Assembly (NCBI RefSeq): GCF_030813715.1
Contig: NZ_JAUSUZ010000001.1
Coordinates: 4,836,001-4,900,000 of the forward strand
DNA: 64,000 bases
Source of the DNA: Catenuloplanes indicus
GTDB lineage: Bacteria; Actinomycetota; Actinomycetes; Mycobacteriales; Micromonosporaceae
Direction of reading: 5' to 3'
Part shown: piece after piece, positions 18,101-25,043 of the stretch
Layout of the letters: each line of letters begins with the position of its first letter
Numbering within the stretch: position 1 is the stretch's first letter
Made by a program: the position numbers and the translations under genes
Notes under the pieces: model-generated
Told to the model about the DNA's origin: nothing
The model's database searches: none
What the model saw: only the letters and a program-made list of their open reading frames with translations

Positions 18101-18522
18101 TCGCGCTGCGCTGCGGCGACGACCTGCAGCGGTTCCTCGGCGAGATCGCGATGGGCGCGGAGGTGGACACGCTGGACCCGCGCGCGGAGGCGGTCACGCT
18201 GCTCACGCTGCACGCGGCGAAGGGCCTGGAGTTCCCGGTGGTGTTCCTGGTCGGCTGCGAGGACGGGCTGCTGCCGATGCGGTTCCCGGGCGAGAAGCCG
18301 TCGTCCGACGACGTCGACGAGGAGCGGCGGCTGTTCTTCGTGGGGCTGACCCGCGCGCAGGACCGGCTCTACGTCAGCCACGCGGCGCGACGGTTCCGGT
18401 ACGGCGCGGAGCGGGACAGCACGCCGACGCCGTTCCTGGCGGACATCGACACCGGCCTCTTCGAACGGCTCGGCGCCACCGAACCGCGCAAACCCAAGGA
18501 CCGCCAGCTACGGCTGATCTGA
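15196..18522 (+). CDS. EndoQ-like PHP nuclease fused to a UvrD/PcrA-type helicase
   Basis: A 1108-residue fusion. Residues about 15-430 form a PHP phosphoesterase of the COG1379/endonuclease Q type: ADLHIHSKYS (21-29), VPAHIWTPWFSALGSKSGF, AVETGLSSDPAMNG, VSNSDAHSPPALAREA, then a zinc ribbon with CPECGKGLTIGV. EndoQ cuts 5' of deaminated bases. About 110 Pro/Ala/Lys-rich residues (436-545) link it to an SF1A helicase: GPGTGKTRT (about 579), FTRRAAEEMRERL, STFHSLG, IFVDEYQDVDAVQ (about 722), GDPDQAIYSFRGAD, TLHAAKGLEFPVVFLVG and VGLTRAQDRLYV. GTG 15196 has AGGA six bases upstream; GTG 15181 is the alternative. The helicase looks complete with short insert domains. The fusion implies that incision at damaged DNA is coupled to unwinding. 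Domain identities are strong; the coupled function is inferred. Confidence 0.88.
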   Translation: MPPLSARPFDGAAAAPPFVADLHIHSKYSRACSRDLNMPNLAWWARRKGVALLGTGDFTHPAWFDHLRETLKPAEPGLYRLAPDVEADIARRLPPRLSSAAEARPMRYMLSVEISTIYKRGDRTRKVHHLIYMPDLDAAARFNTALGRIGNLGSDGRPILGLDSRDLLEIVLESSPDGFLVPAHIWTPWFSALGSKSGFDAIADCYADLAGHIFAVETGLSSDPAMNGRVSSLDAYQLVSNSDAHSPPALAREATVLSSALDYFSVRDALRTGAGLDGTIEFFPEEGKYHADGHRNCGINWEPARSRANGGICPECGKGLTIGVLSRVEDLADRAPDVPRPDAKKVTHLVPLAEILGEINAVGARSKTVEGQLNSLIAALGSELDILTTVPVADVTAAGGELIGEAISRLRRGQVRRIPGYDGEYGVIKLFEPGELHSSGGAAQADTLFDLPVPQQRVPAKRKVTAAASSKPAKKTAAVSLPAPESPAPPPVTASDAGPSGMPGGDAARPRPARGVASVPQKTPKKPQPPLAPPPSPHEPFEPMLSGMEEVGTGLLDRLDAMQRVAASAPSGPLLIVAGPGTGKTRTLTHRIAYLCAELNVFPEQCLAITFTRRAAEEMRERLDGLLGPVAEDVTVSTFHSLGLQILRENTAAAGLPEDFRIADDAERTAARAEAGADDAAYAKLLRADSLVDLDELVTLPVALLTESKALVEEYRARWRWIFVDEYQDVDAVQYDLLRLLSPPDGNLCAIGDPDQAIYSFRGADVGYFLRFAQDFTDARTVRLTRNYRSSAPILAAAVQAIAPASLVRGRRLDPARLDPEAPLVGRLAAGSAGDEAEFVARTVDELVGGVSHRSMDAGRADGRTSNVSFSDIAVLYRTDAQSGPILDALNRAGIPVQKRSHNRLRDRAGVTAIARELRHQDGLGGSVAARVRLTGQVLAERYATPTLDSSGAVEPADIWSAVDVLKPLALRCGDDLQRFLGEIAMGAEVDTLDPRAEAVTLLTLHAAKGLEFPVVFLVGCEDGLLPMRFPGEKPSSDDVDEERRLFFVGLTRAQDRLYVSHAARRFRYGAERDSTPTPFLADIDTGLFERLGATEPRKPKDRQLRLI

Positions 18523-18608
18523 CCCTCCGGCTGATCTTGGGTGCCCGAACGGCAGGGGTTGTCAGGTAGCCGACCGCCATTCCGGCGCGGAACGACCAGA
18601 CTCCGCCC

Positions 18609-19229
18609 ATGACCGTCACCGTTGTATCCGCGTCCGGCGCCACGCTGACCCGGGTGGGGATCGCGGCGGCGTTCGAGGCCGAGCCGGACCTGCGATTGGT
18701 CGGCGCCGCGGCGTCCGGTGCGCAGGCGCTGGCGCTACTCGCCGCGCAGCAGCCGGACGTGGTGCTGCTCGACCTGGACCTGGCCGACGGCAACGGTCTG
18801 ACCTGGGGCGCCGAGGTGCGGCGCAGCCACCCGGCGCTGGGCATAGTGCTGCTGGCCGCACGAGACGACGACCTGCTGCTGCGCGCGCTGGAGGCCGGGA
18901 TCTCCGCGTTCCTGCCGCGCACCGAGGAGCTGGGCGCGATACTCGCCGCGGTCCGGCACGCGGCGGCCGCGCCCGGCTCGTTCACCGCGCCGGACCTGGC
19001 CGGTGCGCTGACCCGGCGCCGGCACTCGGCCACCGTGGTCAGCCCGCGCGAGCGCGAGGTGCTCAACCTGCTGCGCGACGGGCTGACCGTGCCGCAGATC
19101 GCGGCCACGCTCGGCCTGAGCGAGTCGACCGTGAAGACGTACCTGGCCCGGATCTACGACAAGCTCGGCGTGACCGGCCGCGATCAGGCCGTGGCCACCG
19201 CGACCGACCGCGGCCTGCTGACCGCCTAG
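18609..19229 (+). CDS. LuxR/NarL-type response regulator with atypical receiver
   Basis: A 206-residue protein with an N-terminal receiver-like domain (about 1-120) and a C-terminal LuxR helix-turn-helix (about 140-200: SPREREVLNLLRDG, IAATLGLSESTVKTYLARIY). The phospho-acceptor aspartate is present (VVLLDLDLADGNG). The acidic pair before it is replaced by VVSASGAT, the conserved Thr/Ser region reads LLAAR, and the conserved Lys is Arg (FLPRTE), so normal phosphorylation is doubtful. No histidine kinase is adjacent. It sits at the 3' end of the Tad pilus locus, facing it. ATG 18609 has a CAGACT box six bases upstream and no Shine-Dalgarno, perhaps leaderless. Its TAG stop overlaps the convergent small gene in a CTAG tetramer. 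Confidence 0.9.
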   Translation: MTVTVVSASGATLTRVGIAAAFEAEPDLRLVGAAASGAQALALLAAQQPDVVLLDLDLADGNGLTWGAEVRRSHPALGIVLLAARDDDLLLRALEAGISAFLPRTEELGAILAAVRHAAAAPGSFTAPDLAGALTRRRHSATVVSPREREVLNLLRDGLTVPQIAATLGLSESTVKTYLARIYDKLGVTGRDQAVATATDRGLLTA

Positions 19230-19450
19230 GAACCCCCGCCACCGCCGTCGCCGCCACTGCCGCCGGAGTCACCGGAGTTGCCGGTCATGGTGGAGCCGAG
19301 AATCACGGCCGTGGTGCCGGCCGAGAGGCCCCGGCGGCGGTTCAGCACGACGTCGGTCCGTTCCCCCTTCTGCTGGACGCGGCGACGCCAGGCGAACAGG
19401 GCCGCCAGCACGACGATCAGGACCGCTCCGAGAATGTAGGACGTTTCCAT
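19226..19450 (-). CDS. Small single-pass membrane protein with Gly-rich tail
   Basis: A 74-residue protein starting METSYILGAVLIVVLAALFA, a single membrane segment followed by a basic WRRRVQQKGERTD stretch. It ends in a Gly/Ser/Asp tail that reads like low-complexity sequence. It lies downstream of tadC in the same direction, 180 bases away with a dispersed repeat between, so it is probably a separate transcript. I do not recognise a family. Composition and a plausible start support a real gene, but this is the least certain small gene here. Confidence 0.55.
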   Translation of the reverse strand: METSYILGAVLIVVLAALFAWRRRVQQKGERTDVVLNRRRGLSAGTTAVILGSTMTGNSGDSGGSGGDGGGGGS

Positions 19451-19538
19451 GGGATCAATTGTCGATCGCGCATCCGGACGCCACATCTCACGAAAGACAT
19501 ACACCACCGGGGGTTCGTGGTGACCAGCGGCGAAACGT

Positions 19539-19615
19539 GCAGGGAGGAGCGCCAGCGACCGGTGCCCGCGGGAGCATGCGGAAGGCGTCCCCGCCGGGAG
19601 CGGGAAGATCAAGAA
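19539..19615 (-). repeat. Dispersed stop-adjacent repeat, copy B
   Basis: On the minus strand it reads GATCTTCCCGCTCCCGGCG (plus 19592-19610), a 16-base spacer, GCTCCCGCGGGCA (19563-19575), then CCGGTCGCTGGCGCTCC. It begins about 20 bases after the tadC stop. Confidence 0.7.
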
Positions 19616-19630
19616 TTTGGTCCTGATCTG

Positions 19631-20581
19631 CTACTGGCCGCTGAAGGTGTCGATCATGCGCAGTACGCCGGGGCCCAGGATCACCACGAAGAGCGCCGGG
19701 AACAGGCAGAAGACCAGCGGGAAGAGGATTTTGATCGGGACCTTGCGGGCGCGTTCCTCGGCGCGCTGACGGCGCTTGACCCGCATCTCGCGGGACTGCT
19801 CGCGCAGCACCGAGGCGACCGGGATGCCCAGCTCGGTGGCCTGGACGATGGACATCATGGCGTTGCGCAGTTCCGGGATCGTGGTGCGGGCGGCGAGCGA
19901 GCGCAGCGCCTCCGCGCGTCGTTTGCCCATCTGCATCTCCTGGAGCGCACGGGCCAGTTCGCCGCCGAGCGGGCCGTCGATCCCGGCCGCGACCTGCATC
20001 AGCGCGGCGTCGAAGCCGAGACCGGCCTCGACGCAGAGCGTGAGCATGTCGAGCGTGTCCGGCAGCGTGTCCAGCAGCTGCTCCTGGCGGCGCTGGGCGG
20101 CGTTGAGCACCATCAGGTACGGGCTCCACCAGCCGATCAGGCCCCCGGCCAGCACACACAGGATCAGCGTGCTGATCGGCGAGATGCCCTGCGCCACGAC
20201 GAGGCCGAGACCCGTCAGAGCACCCACGGGTACGCCGACGACGATGCCCCAGCCCTGCGCTTCGAGGATCCGGGCGGGCGGCCAGGACGGCGGGTTGCCG
20301 GCGTGGTCGAGCGTGCGCTGCAGCCAGGCCGCGGCCGGGTCCGGGGTGAGCCGGCTGGCCAGCAGCGTGACCGCGCGGCCGAGCGCGGGCCGGCCGGCCG
20401 GCCCGGCGGAGAGCGCGGTACGGCGGCCCTGCGCCGCGCCGGGCGCGTAGACCGCGTTGATGTCGGCGAGCGCGCGGGCCAGGCCGCGGCGGTCGGCGCC
20501 GCCGAGGACCAGCGTCAGAAGCAGGATGAGCAGCGCCGCGAAGATCACGGTGAGCCCGGCGCCGAGCACGATCACATCCAC
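19631..20581 (-). CDS. tadC: Tad pilus inner-membrane platform protein TadC
   Basis: A 316-residue polytopic protein with a type II secretion F (T2SF) domain at about residues 175-300 (LDTLPDTLDMLTLCVEAGLGFDAAL). There are N-terminal membrane helices and a final helix (ILFPLVFCLFPALFVVILGP). With TadB it forms the membrane platform on which the TadA motor drives Flp pilus assembly. It starts one base after the tadB stop, so it is part of the operon and is its last gene. The long intracellular loop has EMRVKRRQRAEERARK, as is usual for TadC. Confidence 0.9.
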   Translation of the reverse strand: MDVIVLGAGLTVIFAALLILLLTLVLGGADRRGLARALADINAVYAPGAAQGRRTALSAGPAGRPALGRAVTLLASRLTPDPAAAWLQRTLDHAGNPPSWPPARILEAQGWGIVVGVPVGALTGLGLVVAQGISPISTLILCVLAGGLIGWWSPYLMVLNAAQRRQEQLLDTLPDTLDMLTLCVEAGLGFDAALMQVAAGIDGPLGGELARALQEMQMGKRRAEALRSLAARTTIPELRNAMMSIVQATELGIPVASVLREQSREMRVKRRQRAEERARKVPIKILFPLVFCLFPALFVVILGPGVLRMIDTFSGQ

Positions 20582-20582
20582 G

Positions 20583-21569
20583 TCAGACCTCGACCTTGAC
20601 GACCCGGGTGAGCCAGAAACCGCCGAGCACGACCAGCACCACGCCGGCGATCAGCATGAGGACGCCGCGCGGGTCGGTGAAGAGCGGCGCGACGTACTCG
20701 CGGCGGCTGAGGAACATGAACGCACCGAGCACGATCGGCAACGCGAGCAGCACCCAGGCGGAGAGCCGGCCCTCGGCGGAGAGCGCGCGCACGTGGCCGC
20801 GCAGCAGCTCGCGCTCGCGGATCGTGGTGATCGTGTTGCTGAGCACCTCGGCCAGGTTGCCGCCGACCTCGCGCTGCACCCGCATCGCGATGACGGTCCA
20901 GGCCAGGTCCTTGTTGTGCATGCGCTTGGCGACCCGGTCAAGCGCCTCCTCCAGCTCCATGCCCAGCCGGGCCTCCGCGAGCGCGCGGCTGAACTCGCCG
21001 GCCAGCGGGTCGACGGACTCGCGGACCATCGCGTCGAGCGCCTGCTGGAGCGAGAAGCCGGATCGCAGCGAGCCGATCACCATCTGGATCGAGTCCGGGA
21101 GCGCGGCCGCGAACCGCTCCTCGCGGCGGTTCGCCAGGTGCCGCTGGAACAGCTCGGTCGCGAGCACGCCGAGGAACGCGCCGAGCAGGAAGCCGAGCGG
21201 GCCGGCCAGCAGCGTGAGCACGACCGCGAGGCCGAGCGCGACGCCGATCCGGGCCAGCAGCCACTCGCTGGGGCGCAGTTTCAGGCCGGCCCGGTCGAGC
21301 TGGTGGCCGATCCGCTCCTCCCAGCCCCGGGTCCGGACGACCTGCTCGGCGGCGGAGACCGCGACCCGGGCGAACGGCGAGGCGGGGCGGGGTGCCGTGC
21401 TGCGGTCGGCGCGGACCGCGGACGCGAACTCCTCCACCTGGGCCATCCGGCGACGGCGCTCCACCAGGCCGAACATCGGCGAGAAGATGAGCAGGAAGAT
21501 CGCCAGTAGCGCCAGGAAGACCAGCGCCGCCATAGCGATCCGGAAGGCCGGCGTACCCGAGTCGATCAT
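20583..21569 (-). CDS. tadB: Tad pilus inner-membrane platform protein TadB
   Basis: A 328-residue membrane protein with two N-terminal membrane regions, a cytoplasmic T2SF domain (ALPDSIQMVIGSLRSGFSLQQALDAM, about residues 160-185, and RMHNKDLAWTVIAMRVQREVGG) and C-terminal helices. It pairs with TadC as the pilus platform. ATG at 21569 overlaps the tadA stop by four bases (ATGA), showing translational coupling. Confidence 0.9.
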   Translation of the reverse strand: MIDSGTPAFRIAMAALVFLALLAIFLLIFSPMFGLVERRRRMAQVEEFASAVRADRSTAPRPASPFARVAVSAAEQVVRTRGWEERIGHQLDRAGLKLRPSEWLLARIGVALGLAVVLTLLAGPLGFLLGAFLGVLATELFQRHLANRREERFAAALPDSIQMVIGSLRSGFSLQQALDAMVRESVDPLAGEFSRALAEARLGMELEEALDRVAKRMHNKDLAWTVIAMRVQREVGGNLAEVLSNTITTIRERELLRGHVRALSAEGRLSAWVLLALPIVLGAFMFLSRREYVAPLFTDPRGVLMLIAGVVLVVLGGFWLTRVVKVEV

Positions 21570-23077
21570 TGAAGAACGTCCTGTAGGCCGACGTTGCGCG
21601 GGCTGGCGTCGACGCCCTGGTCGGCCAGTTTGTCCAAGAACTGCGGGCGGGTGCCGGTCGGGCGGAGTTCGCCCTGGTAACGGCCGTACGCGTCGGTGCC
21701 GGACCGGAAGTCGAACAGGAAGATGTCCTGCGTCAGGATCACGTCGCCGTCCAGGCCGAGCACCTCGGTGACGTGGGTGATCCGCCGGGTGCCGTCCCGC
21801 AGGCGGCTGAGGTGCACGATCACGTCCACCGCGGACGCGATCTGCTCGCGGATCGCGCGCACCGGCAGGTCCATGCCGGCCATCAGCACCATCGTCTCCA
21901 GGCGGGACAGCGAGTCACGCGGCGAGTTCGCGTGCACCGTGGTGAGCGAGCCGTCGTGGCCGGTGTTCATCGCCTGGAGCATGTCGAGTGCGGCGCCGTC
22001 GCGGACCTCGCCGACCACGATCCGGTCCGGGCGCATGCGCAACGCGTTGCGGACCAGGTCGCGGATGGTGACCTCGCCGCGGCCCTCGATGTTCGGCGGG
22101 CGGTACTCCATCCGCACCACGTGGTCCTGGGCCAGCCGCAGCTCGGCCGCGTCCTCGATGGTGATGATCCGCTCGTGCGGCGGCAGCATCTGGGAGAGCA
22201 CGTTGAGCAGCGTGGTCTTTCCGGTGCCGGTGCCGCCGGTGATCAGCACGTCGAGCCGGCCCTGGATGCAGGCGGACAGCAGCGAGGCCACCGACGGGTT
22301 CAGCGTGCCGAACGCGATCAGATCCTCCACACCGTACGGGTTGGCGGCGAACTTCCGGATCGTCATCGCGGCGCCGTCCAGCGTGACCGGCGGGATCACG
22401 GCGTTGACGCGGCTGCCGTCCGGTAGCCGGGCGTCGACCATCGGGCTGGACTCGTCCACCCGGCGGCCCACCCGCGAGACGATCTTGTCGATCACGCGGC
22501 GCAGGTGCCACTCGTCCAGGAATGCGGTCTCCACCGACTGGATGCGGCCGAACCGCTCCACGTAGATCCGGTCCCAGGAGTTGACCATGATCTCGGTGAT
22601 GTCCGGGTCGCGCAGCAGCGGCTCGATCGGGCCGTGCCCGACGATCTCGTCGATCACCTGCCGGAACGCCACGCCCCGGTCGCCCGCGGTGAGCTGGTCC
22701 TCCTTGGCGAGCAGGCCGGGCAATGCCTCGCGGACGCGGCGCTCCAGTTCCTCCTCGTCCGCGCCGGCCTCGTACATCTGCGGCCCGAGCTGTTCCAGCA
22801 GCGCACCGTGCGCGCGGCGGCGGACCTCGGCCAGCGGGTCGTACGCCCGGCGCACGTTGCGGCGCCCGAACGCGCCGGTGCCGGAGGTGGACACGGAAGC
22901 GCCGCTGAACGGGAAGTTCGTGCTCGGCACCGCGGTCACCGGGATCGCGGTCGCCGGGTACGGCGAGTCCTCGTTCAGCGCCAGGACCTCCGCCGCGGAG
23001 AACCCGCTGCCGGTGCGCGGGATCTCGTCGGGCCGGCGCGCGTGACCCCGGTTCTGCTGGTCGGTCAAGCGACTCAC
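21566..23077 (-). CDS. tadA: Tad pilus secretion ATPase TadA/CpaF
   Basis: A 503-residue hexameric motor ATPase of the VirB11/PilB class. It shows Walker A GGTGTGKTTLLN, the Asp box region IITIEDAAELRL, Walker B DRIVVGEVRDGAALDML with MNTGHDGSLTTVHAN, and the His box. The N-terminal 100 residues are a disordered extension before the usual CpaF start (FRQVIDEIVGHGPIEPLLRD). It powers Flp pilin polymerisation. The GTG start at 23077 overlaps the tadZ stop by four bases. Family and operon position are both clear. Confidence 0.95.
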   Translation of the reverse strand: MSRLTDQQNRGHARRPDEIPRTGSGFSAAEVLALNEDSPYPATAIPVTAVPSTNFPFSGASVSTSGTGAFGRRNVRRAYDPLAEVRRRAHGALLEQLGPQMYEAGADEEELERRVREALPGLLAKEDQLTAGDRGVAFRQVIDEIVGHGPIEPLLRDPDITEIMVNSWDRIYVERFGRIQSVETAFLDEWHLRRVIDKIVSRVGRRVDESSPMVDARLPDGSRVNAVIPPVTLDGAAMTIRKFAANPYGVEDLIAFGTLNPSVASLLSACIQGRLDVLITGGTGTGKTTLLNVLSQMLPPHERIITIEDAAELRLAQDHVVRMEYRPPNIEGRGEVTIRDLVRNALRMRPDRIVVGEVRDGAALDMLQAMNTGHDGSLTTVHANSPRDSLSRLETMVLMAGMDLPVRAIREQIASAVDVIVHLSRLRDGTRRITHVTEVLGLDGDVILTQDIFLFDFRSGTDAYGRYQGELRPTGTRPQFLDKLADQGVDASPRNVGLQDVLQ

Positions 23078-24252
23078 CTCTTTCCACGGCGGGACAGCAT
23101 GGACCTCAGGCCCTTCGGGGTGGAGGCACCGGCCCCGATCCGGTGCGCGGCCAGGTCGCGGATCGCCTCGCTGACCGGGTGCGCGGGCGAGTCGAGCACG
23201 ATCGGCACGCCACGGTTGATCGAGATCGAGACGTCGCGGCTGGCCGGGATCTGCGTGGTGAGCGGGATCCGCAGCACGCGCTCGATGTCGGCCGGTGTCA
23301 CGCCCAGGCGCGCGTCGGCCCGGTTGAGGATCACCAGCCGGTTCTCCTTGCGGTAGTCGAGCACGTCGAACGTGTCGAGCAGGATGCGCAGGTTCTTGAT
23401 CGCGGTCACCGCCGGCGTCGCGACCAGCAGGTACTGGTGCGAGGAGTCCAGCGCGGCCAGCACGTGGTCGTTGAAGACCGGCGGGCTGTCCACCACCACG
23501 TAGTCGTACATGCCGCGGGTCAGGTAGAGGATCTCCGTGACGAGATCCCGACTGATCTGCTCCGCGATCGTCGGGACCACCGGGGCGAGCAGCACATCCA
23601 CGCCGGGGCAGTAGTTCGTGACCATGGTGCGCAGACCGGTCTCGTCGATCCGGTCCGCGACCGGCACCGCGTCCGCGATGGTCCGCTCCGGCGACAGCTG
23701 CAGCATCAGCGCCACGTCGCCGAGCGTCAGGTCCAGGTCGATCAGGCAGACCCGCTTGTCGCCGCCACCGGCCAGCGCCACCGCCAGGTTCGCGGCCAGC
23801 ATGGTCTTGCCGCAGCCGCCCTTGGCCGCGTAGACCGTGATCACCTTGCCGTCCACCGCGTCACCGCGCTCGGACGTCTTCGCGTGCAGGCCGCCGTGCA
23901 TGCGGCGGGACAGGTCCTGCGAGCGGGCGCAGGCGGCGAGGATGTTCGTCGGGTCGTTGACGTCCGCGACCTCGCGCACGCCGGAGCGGATCGCCTCGGC
24001 CAGTACGCTCACCTCGAGCTGGTGGCGCAGCAGCACCACGCCGAGCGACGGGCGGGCCAGGCGCTGCCGGGCGGCCAGGCTGACCGCCTCGGGCAGTGGC
24101 GTGTTCGGGCCCATCAGCACCAGTTGCTCGTCCGGGTCCTCGTTGAGCAGCGCGTACACGTCGTCGAGGCTGACCGCGGTGCGCACGTCGCCGCCGACCA
24201 GCATGCCGAAGTGCTGGGCGGCCTGCCGGGACGGCTCGTACAGGATGGTCAT
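23074..24252 (-). CDS. tadZ: Tad pilus localisation ATPase TadZ/CpaE
   Basis: A 392-residue MinD/ParA-like protein. An N-terminal receiver-like domain (about 1-130) is followed by a deviant Walker A motif YAAKGGCGKTMLAANLA and by LIDLDLTLGDVALML. The family positions the Tad machinery at the pole and recruits the motor. It follows cpaB after seven bases. The ribosome site GTGAGG overlaps the cpaB stop TGA, so translation of the two is probably linked. Confidence 0.9.
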   Translation of the reverse strand: MTILYEPSRQAAQHFGMLVGGDVRTAVSLDDVYALLNEDPDEQLVLMGPNTPLPEAVSLAARQRLARPSLGVVLLRHQLEVSVLAEAIRSGVREVADVNDPTNILAACARSQDLSRRMHGGLHAKTSERGDAVDGKVITVYAAKGGCGKTMLAANLAVALAGGGDKRVCLIDLDLTLGDVALMLQLSPERTIADAVPVADRIDETGLRTMVTNYCPGVDVLLAPVVPTIAEQISRDLVTEILYLTRGMYDYVVVDSPPVFNDHVLAALDSSHQYLLVATPAVTAIKNLRILLDTFDVLDYRKENRLVILNRADARLGVTPADIERVLRIPLTTQIPASRDVSISINRGVPIVLDSPAHPVSEAIRDLAAHRIGAGASTPKGLRSMLSRRGKR

Positions 24253-24259
24253 CCCGACC

Positions 24260-25018
24260 TCACCCGAACACGTTGTTGTCGTCGACACCGACACCGGCCT
24301 GCACGTCGGACTCCTCGGTGAGCAGCGCGAGGTAGATCGCACCCGCGTTCGCGGCCGTGATGATCTTCGCGGCCTCCACGGTGGACGCCGCGACCGTGAC
24401 CAGCGTGGTCGGCTCCGCGTCCGGCGCCGCACCGTCCTGCGGCGTGATCGTGGTCTCGCCGCTGCCGTACTCGCCGATCGCGATCACCTCGATCCGGGGC
24501 AGCAGCACCGCGGTGCCCCGCACGCCCTCGCCGCCGATCGCCTTGCTGCCGTTCGCGGTCGCGGTGTACGACGCGAACAGCGCCACCTGCGCGCCCGGCC
24601 GCACGTACCCGGCGACCTGCTGCGCCATCGACGCCTCGAAGCTGACCGCCACCTTGTCGCTCGGGATGGCCAGGCCGCTGGACGTCTCCGTGGCGTTCGC
24701 GAACATGCTGCGCAGCAGCAGCTGACCGGGCAGCAGCGTGGACGTGACCAGCTGTTTCTCCAGCTCCGGCGTGATCGAGGCGACCGCGCCCTCGGGCAGG
24801 CTGGACGCGGGCATGCGGGTGGCGACCGCGAGCTGCCGGTCGCGGATCACGGTGCCGGTGGTGCCGGTCGCGATGCGCTGCTGGGCGACCAGCACCTCGA
24901 CGGCGCTGACGTCGTCGACCGCCCGGTCGTCGGCCCGGTTCACGTAGTACAGCACCGCCGCGGTGCCGAGCACGGCCAGGACGATCGCCAGGAATACGGC
25001 GAGGATGCGACGAGACAT
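24260..25018 (-). CDS. cpaB: Flp pilus assembly protein CpaB/RcpC
   Basis: A 252-residue protein with an N-terminal membrane anchor (RRILAVFLAIVLAVLGTAAV) and a SAF domain (VEVLVAQQRIATGTTGTVI, residues about 45-110). The rest is an RcpC/CpaB region (VAVSFEASMAQQVAGYVRPG). In diderms it lies in the periplasm near the secretin; here, with no secretin, it would sit in the cell-wall space. It starts 25 bases after the TadG-like gene. Confidence 0.88.
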   Translation of the reverse strand: MSRRILAVFLAIVLAVLGTAAVLYYVNRADDRAVDDVSAVEVLVAQQRIATGTTGTVIRDRQLAVATRMPASSLPEGAVASITPELEKQLVTSTLLPGQLLLRSMFANATETSSGLAIPSDKVAVSFEASMAQQVAGYVRPGAQVALFASYTATANGSKAIGGEGVRGTAVLLPRIEVIAIGEYGSGETTITPQDGAAPDAEPTTLVTVAASTVEAAKIITAANAGAIYLALLTEESDVQAGVGVDDNNVFG

Positions 25019-25043
25019 GAAGGACGGGTCCGTTTCTTGATGG

